Part shown: in pieces, positions 39,821-47,143 of the stretch | Position numbering within the stretch: position 1 is the stretch's first letter | How the letters are laid out: every line of letters begins with the position of its first letter | Origin: an uncultured Bacteroidales bacterium | Lineage (GTDB): Bacteria > Bacteroidota > Bacteroidia > Bacteroidales > F082 | Direction of reading: 5' to 3' | Length of the DNA: 64,000 bases | Assembly (NCBI GenBank): GCA_946185535.1 | Contig: CAMHJX010000003.1 | Coordinates: 1 to 64,000, forward strand | Notes under the pieces: model-generated | Told to the model about the DNA's origin: nothing | What the model saw: the letters and a program-made list of their open reading frames with translations, nothing else | Database searches by the model: none | Program-made: the position numbers and the translations under genes

Positions 39821-40201
39821 TTATCCCTCTGGTTTCAATTCTTTCAAAACACTAAGAAACGCCTCCGCATCAGCACCTTTGTAAACAGTGATGTCGGAAT
39901 TCGGCTTGAATTCGTAATCTGAGTAACGAAAGATTTGAACTGCTGCAAATTGTTGGTCTTTAGTGTAAAGCACGAACAATTCGATAGGGCTAAGTGTCTT
40001 GCAATGCAGATTCTTTATATCGTTGAAATGATGCTTTTCAAGACATGCTCTCAAGTCGTCGTAGTCGTCGGCGATGAAGTAATACATTTTTTTGCTTACC
40101 GCCATCTGCGTGGGCATATAGTGCCAGCGGCGGAAGAAGCCTTTGCGTTCCAATTCAGGGAGTTCGTGGTTTTTGAGGTTCTTATAATTTGTTGTTTCCA
40201 T
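39821..40201 (-). CDS. Hypothetical cytoplasmic protein (126 aa)
   Basis: A soluble protein without signal peptide. The start MKMETTN-side ATG at 40201 (METTNYKNLKNHELPELERK) is preferred to a longer frame reading through simple-repeat DNA. It contains RRWHYMPTQMAVSKKMYYFI and LSPIELFVLYTKDQQFAAVQ. I do not recognise the family. It could be a small enzyme-inhibitor or immunity-like protein, but nothing here shows that. Confidence 0.55.
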   Translation of the reverse strand: METTNYKNLKNHELPELERKGFFRRWHYMPTQMAVSKKMYYFIADDYDDLRACLEKHHFNDIKNLHCKTLSPIELFVLYTKDQQFAAVQIFRYSDYEFKPNSDITVYKGADAEAFLSVLKELKPEG

Positions 40202-40318
40202 TTTATCGTTGTTGAATTGTTGATTGTTTAATTGTTTGATTGTTGGGATGTGCATACAATCATCCCGTTAGGTGCGAAATGCACCTAAAAAGGGGAAAAC
40301 GAAAAAACAGGAAACGGT

Positions 40319-40702
40319 CTAAATCAGGATACGTCTCAACCGGAACACATGGTATTCCTTCGGGAACGCAACTAACTGGGTGACAGAATGATGAATTAAC
40401 CTTGAAACAGCAGGCTTGTGCGTCGAAAGCAACACCTGCCTGATGCTGACATTACTGACGGTTCGGGTGCGGTTGGGCAAGACTCGCACACTGAAACCAG
40501 GCGAGCAAACCGTGCTTTCCTGTTGCACGGCATGACGGGTCTCGGCGGCAGCATTGTAAAGATTCATCATGTTGGCTTCCATAGAGTCAACAAAGACAAC
40601 ATCGTCCGACTTTGAGTACTCGATTCCCATTGAAACTGACTGGTTTACACACCCATTCAGGCTCGCAAGGAAGAAGAACAATATGGTGGCTAAAAAGCGC
40701 AT
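40319..40702 (-). CDS. Hypothetical lipoprotein (127 aa)
   Basis: A short exported protein: RFLATILFFFLASLNGC is a signal with lipobox SLNGC. The mature part has no recognisable domain and becomes Arg- and Val-rich (VRVLPNRTRTVSNVSIRQVL). A -7 box is at 40725-40732, supporting expression. It follows the seven-gene HxlR/ACGX set but has its own promoter. Confidence 0.5.
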   Translation of the reverse strand: MRFLATILFFFLASLNGCVNQSVSMGIEYSKSDDVVFVDSMEANMMNLYNAAAETRHAVQQESTVCSPGFSVRVLPNRTRTVSNVSIRQVLLSTHKPAVSRLIHHSVTQLVAFPKEYHVFRLRRILI

Positions 40703-40724
40703 GGATGCGATTTTTTAGAAGATG

Positions 40725-40732
40725 CAAAGATA
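40725..40732 (-). promoter_or_regulatory. -7 box for the 40.3 kb lipoprotein
   Basis: Minus-strand TATCTTTG, 23 bases before the ATG at 40702. Confidence 0.5.
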
Positions 40733-40792
40733 GTGATAATTCTAATTCAACACCCAAAATATCCTCGGAAAGGAAGGTCCCGATGGATGTTT

Positions 40793-41602
40793 CTATAAAA
40801 CCCGCTGATAAATCTCCATGTCTACATCCTTGAACACATTGAAAACCACCTGTTTGGCACTGCAATCGGGATGCTCGGTCAAGTAATCTTTGACGGTTCG
40901 CACGGCGATTTCGGCGGCCATTTGGTTCGGAAAACGGAACTCGCCTGTGGAGATACAGCAGAAGGCGATGCTTTCAAGATGATTTTCATCGGCACAAGCC
41001 ATGATGCTTCGGTAGCATGAAGCCAGTTGTTCCTTTTGGAATTCCGTCGGGATGCCGTTGGGGATGATAGGTCCCACCGTATGAATGACATACTTACACG
41101 GCAGATTATAGGCCCTCGTGATTTTGGCCTGCCCCGTCGGCTCCTCGTGACCCTGTTGGAGCATCAGTTGGTGACATTCCTCGCGTAACTGCACACCTGC
41201 TGCGGAATGAATCGCATTGTCGATGCACTTGTGCAAAGGATGGAAGCAGCCCATCATCTGGCTGTTGGCCGCATTGACGATGGCGTCTACCTTTAATCGG
41301 GTTATGTCGCCTTGCCAAATTGTATAGTTTAGAGTTGAGGGTTTAGAGTTTAGAGTAGTTGAAAGTGGATAGTTTAAAGTTGATAGTTTAGTTAGGTCAA
41401 CAATTCCTTTTTCCTGTAATTGCGTCTGCAGTTCCTCGTCCTGCAAACGCAGAAATTCCTCGCTGACGGGTTTCGGCCAACGCACATTGCGCAAGGCACG
41501 GAACAGGTCGCGCTTGCCTTGCAAATCCGATGGAATCTCCATCTCGGAATATTGCGGGTCTTCTTTCAGAAGGTAATCAATCAAATAATCTAAACGATTC
41601 AT
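40793..41602 (-). CDS. Zinc-type macrodomain protein, ADP-ribosyl hydrolase (SirTM-linked)
   Basis: A 269-residue protein. Residues about 95-265 are a macrodomain: WQGDITRLKVDAIVNAANSQ, then GCFHPLHKCIDNAIHSAAGV and LREECHQLM. The Cys/His pattern GCFxPxHxCIDN is that of the zinc-containing macrodomains linked to class M sirtuins, which remove ADP-ribose from proteins. The substrate loop ISTGEFRFPN is intact. The linker near residues 75-92 contains LSTTLNSKPSTLN, encoded by the same short repeat as in the MFS gene. It is 38-47 bases behind the sirtuin gene and so co-transcribed with it. Confidence 0.88.
   Translation of the reverse strand: MNRLDYLIDYLLKEDPQYSEMEIPSDLQGKRDLFRALRNVRWPKPVSEEFLRLQDEELQTQLQEKGIVDLTKLSTLNYPLSTTLNSKPSTLNYTIWQGDITRLKVDAIVNAANSQMMGCFHPLHKCIDNAIHSAAGVQLREECHQLMLQQGHEEPTGQAKITRAYNLPCKYVIHTVGPIIPNGIPTEFQKEQLASCYRSIMACADENHLESIAFCCISTGEFRFPNQMAAEIAVRTVKDYLTEHPDCSAKQVVFNVFKDVDMEIYQRVL
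41326..41390. repeat. Intragenic repeat in the macrodomain gene
   Basis: The same AT-rich repeat as at 29793-29827, extended with further GTTTAAAGTTGATAG words. It encodes the STLN/TLNSKP stretch in the linker before the macrodomain, in frame. Confidence 0.75.
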
Positions 41603-41649
41603 CTTCAACAATTCAACAGTTCAACAAATCGAAGATTCAACGTAGTTAA

Positions 41650-42483
41650 TCAACGATTCAACAATTCTTCTAGTATTTCCCCAATATCCCCATCAATAAC
41701 AATCGACCTGTCTTTGATTTGTTCCACGGTGAACGCCTCGCCGAGGTTGATGGTGGCGTAGGTCGCCTCGGGGTTTTTGTATGTCATTTGCATGAACGGC
41801 AGTTTGATGATGGTCGGGGTGTTACTGCCTATGCCGAGGTCCCAATACAACACCTTTCCGTGTTGGTGGCTGTTCACGAAATCGAGGTAACGCTGTGCAG
41901 CCTTGTGCCAGCCTTCGTCCTCCACAAAGGTGTCATCGGCACGCAGGTTGACCTTCATGGGGCCGCCACAGACGGGACAATGGGGAATCAGTTCGGTCGG
42001 TATTTTCATATCGTTTTGTGTCGCAACCAGTTTCCTGATGGTTTCCTCGTTGTCGTAGGTCTTTTGGTGACAAGGTTTCGCACATTGGAACAACCCATAA
42101 TCGCCTTGGGTGTAGAATAGCCTTTGTTTGTCGAAGCCTACCTTTTGAAATTGGTGGTCGACATTGGTGGTGATGACGAAATAGTCCTTGCCCTTCACTA
42201 GTTTCAGGAGGTTGTCGTAAACGGGTTTCGGGGCGGGCACATAGCGGTTGTGGTAAATGTGTCGGCTCCAGTAGGCCCAATGTTCCTCCTCGGTCGGGAA
42301 CTGGTGGAATCCCGCCGTGTACATGTCGGTGAAGCCGTATTTCTCGATGAAATCGGAAAAATACTTTTGGAAGCGTTCGCCATTATAGTTGAAGCCTGCC
42401 GAGGTGGAGAGGCCTGCGCCAGCGCCAATCACGATGGCATCGGCCTTTTGCAGAGTCTGCTGAAGTTTCTGAATGCTATCCAT
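41650..42483 (-). CDS. SirTM-class sirtuin, probable protein ADP-ribosyltransferase
   Basis: A 277-residue sirtuin. IGAGAGLSTSAGFNYNGERF starts the NAD site and TTNVDHQFQKVGFD is the Asn/Asp loop. Where deacetylase sirtuins have the catalytic His motif LHG, this has FYTQGDYG, with Gln, as in class M sirtuins that transfer ADP-ribose rather than deacylate. Zinc Cys pairs are CAKPC and CPVC. The ATG at 42483 overlaps the end of the nitroreductase gene. The usual GcvH-L and LplA2 partners of SirTM operons are not here, so the protein target is unknown. Confidence 0.86.
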   Translation of the reverse strand: MDSIQKLQQTLQKADAIVIGAGAGLSTSAGFNYNGERFQKYFSDFIEKYGFTDMYTAGFHQFPTEEEHWAYWSRHIYHNRYVPAPKPVYDNLLKLVKGKDYFVITTNVDHQFQKVGFDKQRLFYTQGDYGLFQCAKPCHQKTYDNEETIRKLVATQNDMKIPTELIPHCPVCGGPMKVNLRADDTFVEDEGWHKAAQRYLDFVNSHQHGKVLYWDLGIGSNTPTIIKLPFMQMTYKNPEATYATINLGEAFTVEQIKDRSIVIDGDIGEILEELLNR

Positions 42484-43366
42484 TTGATTTGTTGTTGTCT
42501 TTGCTATACCTATGGATTTTATTCGACCTATCCTTCTGTGTGCCACGGGCATAGACGATGTCAGGGTAGCCAAAGCCGACGATGAGACCCGTGTAGTGGT
42601 CGGTGGGGATGTTGAGCATCTTGCGGGCTTCGGGTACCAACTCGTTGAGCACCTCGCTCGGGTAGCTCATGATAGCCGTGCCCAAGCCGAAAGCGTTGGC
42701 TAAAAGCTCAAAATAGGCTGTTGCGATGATGCAGTTGGCCTTGGCGTCTTCGGCCCATTTGCCGCTGCATTTCTCATGGGCGATGAAAAGATGAGGTGCA
42801 CCACAAAACAGCATGTCACCTTCGCGAACAGTCTCTTCGCTCTCTTTCATCTTGCCGTAGAAGAATGGGCTGAAGCTATGCGTGTAAATGCCACGTTTGG
42901 CCAAACTTTCCATCTTGTCGTAAGCCACCTGCCAAATCTCGTCCACACGCTTTTTGTCATCGATGACAGTGTATTCCACATTACAGGAGTTGCCGCCCGT
43001 AGGGGCGTTCTCCATCGCGGAAAGGATACGGTCAAGGATGACTGGATCGACGTTGTCGTCCATGAAGCGGCGGCACGAGCGGCGGTATTTCACCAAGCGT
43101 TCCATCTGCTCGCCTATGTTCTTGTCGGGTTTTGGTGTCGAGGTTTCTGGCTTTTTGCCAAAGATGGAGATGGCGCCTTCGGGGCATACTGCTAGACAGT
43201 GCTCGCAACGCCAGCAGCCGCGCCAACCGTAGCGTTCGAAAGGCTGCATCACGGGCAAGCCATTCTGCATTTTCAGCACCATGCCGGTGCATACATTCAC
43301 GCATTGGCCGCAACCGATGCATTTGTTTCTGTCAACCTCGAAATGAGTGGTGAATTCTATGGCCAT
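42476..43366 (-). CDS. Nitroreductase with N-terminal ferredoxin domain
   Basis: A 296-residue protein. Residues 1-75 are a two-cluster ferredoxin (CIGCGQCVNVCTG, then CWRCEHCLAVCPEG), and residues 90-290 are an FMN-dependent nitroreductase (VKYRRSCRRFMDDNVDPVIL, then ENAPTGGNSCNVEYTVID, then ELLANAFGLGTAIMSYPSE). It likely reduces nitro, quinone or enone compounds using ferredoxin electrons. It starts 2 bases after the oxidoreductase gene stop and overlaps the sirtuin gene. Confidence 0.92.
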   Translation of the reverse strand: MAIEFTTHFEVDRNKCIGCGQCVNVCTGMVLKMQNGLPVMQPFERYGWRGCWRCEHCLAVCPEGAISIFGKKPETSTPKPDKNIGEQMERLVKYRRSCRRFMDDNVDPVILDRILSAMENAPTGGNSCNVEYTVIDDKKRVDEIWQVAYDKMESLAKRGIYTHSFSPFFYGKMKESEETVREGDMLFCGAPHLFIAHEKCSGKWAEDAKANCIIATAYFELLANAFGLGTAIMSYPSEVLNELVPEARKMLNIPTDHYTGLIVGFGYPDIVYARGTQKDRSNKIHRYSKDNNKSNG

Positions 43367-43368
43367 AG

Positions 43369-44334
43369 TTATTCCATTGTTATCACAATCTTGCCGCCTG
43401 CACCACCTTTCTCCAAGAGGGTGTGCGCTTCCGCGATTTCATCCATCCGGAACACTTTGGCGTACAGCGGCTTGATGTGCTGCTCGTTAATCAAACGGAA
43501 AAGCGAGTCGATTATTTCCTGTTTCGGAAAATTGCTGAAAAACCCGCTGAGAAACACGCCATTGGGAATGTATTTGATAGGGTCGAAATGCTCCACGGTG
43601 AAGACATTGCCCAAGATGCCTGTGTTACACACATAGCCTGGACGACTGACACAGCGCAGACTGTCCTGCAAGGTGGCGGGGCCTACTAGTTCCAAAACCT
43701 TGTTTGGACGCATATCGTTGGGCAGTCTTTCCGACAAATGGCCGTCATCAATGCAGCAGAAGTCTGCCCCGATGGTTTTCAGACGGTCGAAGTCCTTTTC
43801 CTTGCGGCAAGCCGCAATCACCTTGGCACCCAATGCTTTACCGAGTTGGATGGCGGCCTGTCCGACGGTGCTGGTGGCACCACGTACCAACAATATGTCG
43901 CCTTCGTTAAGCAAAAGGCACTCCGTCAGCGAGCCGTAAGCCGTGAAATAGGTTTCTGGAATGGCAGCCAACGAGACCCAGTCCAAGTCGGTCTCCACTT
44001 TGAAGACATTGGTAGCGGGCAGCAGCGCATACTCGGCATAACTACCGTTGAACGAGCGGCCCATACCTCCCATCAGCGCAATGACTTTGTCTCCTTTCGA
44101 AAAATGGCTGTCGGAAGGGTCGGCAATCTCCCCCACGCACTCGATGCCAGGAACGATGGGCTTCTGGATGTAGTCGTTCTCGATTTCGAACATCCGCAGT
44201 AGGGCTTCGGAGTGGTTCAGTCCAGCGGCGTGAATCTTCACCAACACCCAACCCGAACGCACTTTGGGAACAGGTATTTCAGAGGCTTTCATTTCCTCCG
44301 CCGAGCAACGATGATCTAATTGTATTGCTTTCAT
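43369..44334 (-). CDS. Zinc-type alcohol dehydrogenase / NADPH:quinone reductase-like protein
   Basis: A 321-residue medium-chain dehydrogenase/reductase. The GroES-like N-terminal part reads VKIHAAGLNHSEALLRMFEI and the Rossmann part has ILLVRGATSTVGQAAIQLGK near residue 145. The structural zinc Cys set and typical catalytic zinc ligands of ADHs are not obvious, so it is closer to the quinone oxidoreductase (zeta-crystallin) branch. The ATG at 44334 is chosen over six extra codons. It is separated from the radical SAM gene by 60 bases holding a simple repeat, and its stop is 2 bases before the nitroreductase start. Confidence 0.88.
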   Translation of the reverse strand: MKAIQLDHRCSAEEMKASEIPVPKVRSGWVLVKIHAAGLNHSEALLRMFEIENDYIQKPIVPGIECVGEIADPSDSHFSKGDKVIALMGGMGRSFNGSYAEYALLPATNVFKVETDLDWVSLAAIPETYFTAYGSLTECLLLNEGDILLVRGATSTVGQAAIQLGKALGAKVIAACRKEKDFDRLKTIGADFCCIDDGHLSERLPNDMRPNKVLELVGPATLQDSLRCVSRPGYVCNTGILGNVFTVEHFDPIKYIPNGVFLSGFFSNFPKQEIIDSLFRLINEQHIKPLYAKVFRMDEIAEAHTLLEKGGAGGKIVITME

Positions 44335-44338
44335 TATC

Positions 44339-44407
44339 ATTGAAACTTTCAACTATTAACTCTAAACTCATAACTGACTCTAAACTCTACACTCTCAACT
44401 CTCAACT
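44339..44407. repeat. Simple repeat ACTCTAAACTC/CTCAACTCT words
   Basis: The gap between the radical SAM stop and the next ATG consists of AACTCTAAACTCATAACTGA-type words. This is the reverse-complement word set of the intragenic repeats in the MFS and macrodomain genes. Confidence 0.6.
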
Positions 44408-45426
44408 AACTTCCAGCATTGCGGGTCAGCAGCAAAGAAATCATGCGTGTAACCATACGCCACTGCGGGACAACCTCGGCAGAACCGCAGCAACTCACAT
44501 TTTCCGCATTTCTCAAACTTCTCATATTGGCGGTAATAGTCCATTTGCGGCGAAGTCCACAAATCGTAAAGCGGTGTCTCGAAAACATTGCCCACCTTGC
44601 TTTCAAAGCGGCGGCAGGCCATCACATCACCGTTGGGCAAAATAGTGAAATGTCCGTGACCACAGTTGCAGCCGTCATAAACAGTATCGTCGTCCAAGTT
44701 TTCCGGAATATTGAACTCGCCAATTTCATATAGATACAGCCCCCAAAGATGGTCTTTCAGGTTAAAGGTGGTTTTGCAACTGTCTCCATAGTCCATGTAC
44801 TTTTTCCAGCAGGTATCCAGCACCTGGCGGTACTGTTGCGGCGTAAGGTGTGCGCTCTTTTCCAAACTTGTGGGACAGTATCGCGCAAAGGCGAACACGT
44901 CAGCCTCGTACTTCACCACAGTATCGATGATTTCTGGCATCTGGTCGGCATTCACGCCCGAGACAGTAGTCATAATGGCCACACGGATGCCATTGCGGTG
45001 CAGCACCTCGATTTTCTCCAAAGTAGTGTCGAACGAGCCAGGCTTGCGCATGAAGTCGTGCGTCTCACGGTTGCCGTCGATGGAGAGCTGGTATTTCTCA
45101 CAACCGTAAAACTTCAACTTTTGGCAGTTCTCATCGGTCAAGTGAAACGGATTGCCCAGAATGGTAAACGGGATTTCCTTCGCTTTCAGCATCCCAAGGA
45201 TGTCCCATACTTGCGGGTGCAAAAGAGGATCGCCTCCCGTGACATAGAAGTACGGAAGGCGACCGCCCATCTTTTCGCACATTTCCACGCAGCTGTCAAT
45301 CACCTTCTTTGCCCGCTCCACGCTGACCGAAAGCAAATCGGGATGGCCTTCGGAAAAAATGTAACAGTGCTTGCAACGTTGGTCGCAATAGTCAGTGATG
45401 TGCCACTGGAATGAGAAATACTGCAT
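44395..45426 (-). CDS. Radical SAM/SPASM-type maturase of the ACGX peptide system
   Basis: A 343-residue radical SAM enzyme. The 4Fe-4S motif is CDQRCKHCYIFSEG near residue 14 (Cx3Cx2C), followed by FYVTGGDPLLHPQVWDILG. The C-terminal part carries the auxiliary-cluster Cys set of a SPASM-type domain: CNCGHGHFTILPNGDVMAC, then KCGKCELLRFCRGCPAVAYG. It lies 8 bases after a small peptide gene made of ACGSACG repeats, the arrangement of the annotated ACGX radical SAM system, so it probably modifies the Cys or adjacent residues of that peptide. The chemistry is not known. Confidence 0.88.
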   Translation of the reverse strand: MQYFSFQWHITDYCDQRCKHCYIFSEGHPDLLSVSVERAKKVIDSCVEMCEKMGGRLPYFYVTGGDPLLHPQVWDILGMLKAKEIPFTILGNPFHLTDENCQKLKFYGCEKYQLSIDGNRETHDFMRKPGSFDTTLEKIEVLHRNGIRVAIMTTVSGVNADQMPEIIDTVVKYEADVFAFARYCPTSLEKSAHLTPQQYRQVLDTCWKKYMDYGDSCKTTFNLKDHLWGLYLYEIGEFNIPENLDDDTVYDGCNCGHGHFTILPNGDVMACRRFESKVGNVFETPLYDLWTSPQMDYYRQYEKFEKCGKCELLRFCRGCPAVAYGYTHDFFAADPQCWKLVES

Positions 45427-45434
45427 GTTTCGGC

Positions 45435-45629
45435 TTATTTCGCACCGCAGGCGCTACCGCAAGCACTCGGTTTTTCCTCTTTCTTGGGCTCGGCGGCACC
45501 ACAGGCACTGCCACAGGCCGAAGGCTTTTCTTCTTTCTTGGGTTCAGCTGCGCCACAGGCACTGCCGCAAGCGCTCGAACTTCTCATAGCGAACGAGGCC
45601 ACGAAGCCTCCAAATTCTGATCTCTTCAT
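45435..45629 (-). CDS. ACGX-repeat RiPP precursor peptide
   Basis: A 64-residue peptide. A short leader (MKRSEFGGFVASFAMRSS) is followed by two full repeats of SACGSACGAAEPKKEEKP and a terminal SACGSACGAK, giving six Cys all in ACG triplets. Charged Lys/Glu spacers separate the Cys groups. It is placed between an HxlR regulator (26 bases upstream) and its putative maturase (8 bases downstream). It is most likely a ribosomal peptide modified at the ACG sites; no protease or exporter gene is adjacent. Confidence 0.85.
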   Translation of the reverse strand: MKRSEFGGFVASFAMRSSSACGSACGAAEPKKEEKPSACGSACGAAEPKKEEKPSACGSACGAK

Positions 45630-45655
45630 CGTTGTTTGAGTTTTAGTTGGACAAT

Positions 45656-46033
45656 CTATTTACTTGGCTTTGAATGATTCTTACGGTCGGTGATAATGTC
45701 GCTGAAATGCTCCAGTCCCCATGTCAGCAGCGCATCCAAATGAGGCATGAGACTCTTTCCGCGTTCGCTGAGTCGATATTCCACTCGTGGCGGAACTTCT
45801 GTGAACACCTCGCGACTGATAATGCCATCGTCTTCAAGATGGCGTAGCGTTGAGGTCAGCATTTTTTGTGAGATGTCTGGGATTTGTCGCCACAAGTCCT
45901 TGAATCTCAGTACTTCCTTCTGTTCCAAGGTGTAAAGCACCAACAACGACCATTTGTCAGTGATATGCGAAATCACGTTGCGTATCGGACAATCGGGAAA
46001 GGTGGCGTTTTGTATTTCTCTTTTGTTGTTCAT
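45656..46033 (-). CDS. HxlR-family transcription regulator of the ACGX operon
   Basis: A 125-residue winged-helix regulator with the HxlR pattern CPIRNVISHITDKWSLLVLY, then RFKDLWRQIPDISQKMLTST, LRHLEDDGIISREVFTEVPP and VEYRLSERGKSL. The N-terminal Cys (FPDCPI, residue 15) is the position that senses electrophiles or oxidants in YodB/HypR-type members. It heads the seven-gene set and probably regulates it. A -7 box at 46053-46060 and an ACTTAC/GTAAGT dyad at 46085-46121 lie upstream. Confidence 0.9.
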   Translation of the reverse strand: MNNKREIQNATFPDCPIRNVISHITDKWSLLVLYTLEQKEVLRFKDLWRQIPDISQKMLTSTLRHLEDDGIISREVFTEVPPRVEYRLSERGKSLMPHLDALLTWGLEHFSDIITDRKNHSKPSK

Positions 46034-46052
46034 TGTTTCTGGATTAACGAGG

Positions 46053-46060
46053 CAAAAATA
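46053..46060 (-). promoter_or_regulatory. -7 box of the HxlR/ACGX/SirTM operon
   Basis: Minus-strand TATTTTTG, 20 bases before the ATG at 46033. Confidence 0.5.
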
Positions 46061-46084
46061 TAGAAAAAATTCTAATTTTCAATC

Positions 46085-46121
46085 ACTTACCTTTTGTCAA
46101 TACACAAACCTTTTTGTAAGT
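46085..46121. promoter_or_regulatory. Candidate HxlR operator
   Basis: ACTTAC (46085-46090) and GTAAGT (46116-46121) form an inverted pair separated by 25 bases, each followed inward by a similar CTTTT/TTTTTG stretch. Sites of HxlR-family members often use ACTTAC-type half-sites. It lies 25-60 bases upstream of the -7 box. Confidence 0.4.
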
Positions 46122-46158
46122 ATTGCTGAAAAACAATAAGTTAATACAAGAAGAAAAT

Positions 46159-46495
46159 TCACTTCCCCGCTAGCCAGCACCCCGCCGCCATAACGAGCGT
46201 GGCAACGATGAAAATCCAGCCAATAGGCTCACCTAAGATGACCACCGAGAGGAAGGCTCCGATGAAGGGCGCCAAAGCGTAGTAGGTGCTTGTCTTGGCA
46301 GCACCGATGCCACGTTGGGCAAGGGTGTAAAAGAAGATGCTCAACCCGTATGCCACAAAACCGAGCATCAAGAGGATGACCAAATGTCTCCACATCGGGA
46401 ATGCTTCACCTAACGACAATGCTCTGCACAAGGCACCCAAACCCGAACCGAAGCCTTTCACCGTCACAATTTCCATCGGGTCTTCGTGGGTTTCA
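46159..46495 (-). pseudogene. EamA/DMT transporter C-terminal fragment
   Basis: The frame encodes the last 110 residues of a drug/metabolite transporter (ILLMLGFVAYGLSIFFYTLA, then AKTSTYYALAPFIGAFLSVV and AATLVMAAGCWLAGK-like end). The first six or so membrane helices are missing; upstream of ETHEDPMEIV the frame is only the antisense of an AraC fragment. Confidence 0.7.
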
Positions 46496-46791
46496 TGCAA
46501 TCGCTTGCACAACACTTTGCCGAACGCCGAACCGTGACCTCGTATGCGGCTGAAGCGGCACTCACGGTGCGACACTTTTCGTCGCTTATCCGCCAGCATA
46601 CGGGAAACACCCCGATGCAATGGATCCATTTGTTCACTGTCGGTCAGGCCAAGCACCTGCTGATGAACTCCAACCTTCAGATTAAGGAAATAGCAGACAG
46701 ACTCGGTTTTCCCGAACAATTCACATTCAGGAAATATTTCAAGACGCATACTGGCATTTCGCCAAGCGAGTATCGGAAACGGAGTGCGTAA
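46495..46791 (+). pseudogene. AraC-family regulator C-terminal fragment
   Basis: The frame reads LIRQHTGNTPMQWIHLFTVG, then QIKEIADRLGFPEQFTFRKY and FKTHTGISPSEYRK, a complete AraC two-HTH DNA-binding domain of about 95 residues with no sensor domain. It meets the EamA fragment head to head at about 46495, so both were probably cut by one deletion. Confidence 0.65.
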
Positions 46792-46795
46792 AAGC

Positions 46796-46933
46796 CTAAA
46801 GCCCCATCAGCATGACCCGTTCCTCTTTCTTGAAGCCGAAACTTTCATAGAATGAGGGTAAAACCCCGTCGCAGGCGGTAATCAGATGAAAGCCCACCAT
46901 GCCTTGTGCTTTCATGTCGTCCAAGCATTTATT
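46796..46933 (-). pseudogene. GNAT acetyltransferase 3'-end fragment
   Basis: About 44 codons ending MLMGL: CLDDMKAQGMVGFHLITACD, then GVLPSFYESFGFKKEE. This is close to the end of the GNAT at 51166-51609 (CLADLKAQGIVGFHLITAHD, GVLPAFHEKFDFKKEE). The upstream two thirds are absent. It runs up to the poly-A/T tract before the 46959 promoter. Confidence 0.7.
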
Positions 46934-46958
46934 AGGTTGGCAAAAAAAAACAAATTTT

Positions 46959-46966
46959 TATCTTTG
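46959..46966 (+). promoter_or_regulatory. -7 box upstream of the 47.1 kb flavin reductase
   Basis: TATCTTTG following a T-rich stretch, 178 bases before the ATG at 47144; the leader holds no recognised riboswitch. Confidence 0.4.
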
Positions 46967-47143
46967 CAGCCGAAAATCCACGCCGACGGCAATCCCGCCT
47001 ACCCGGAACGAGAACCATGGCAGCCCATGAACTTCATTCGATAAGTGAGCCATGAAAAAAAAGATAGGAAGCTAAGATTGAATATACGCCAATAGACAGA
47101 TAAATCGGAATCTATCAGACATAATACATAATAAGATAAGGTT

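Noticed and set aside
41650-42483. Ordinary deacetylase sirtuin
   Set aside because: The catalytic His position carries Gln (TQGDYG) and the overall blocks fit the SirTM class.
46500-46749. N-terminal part of the longer frame over the EamA fragment
   Set aside because: Only the antisense of the AraC fragment; transporter homology starts at about 46495.
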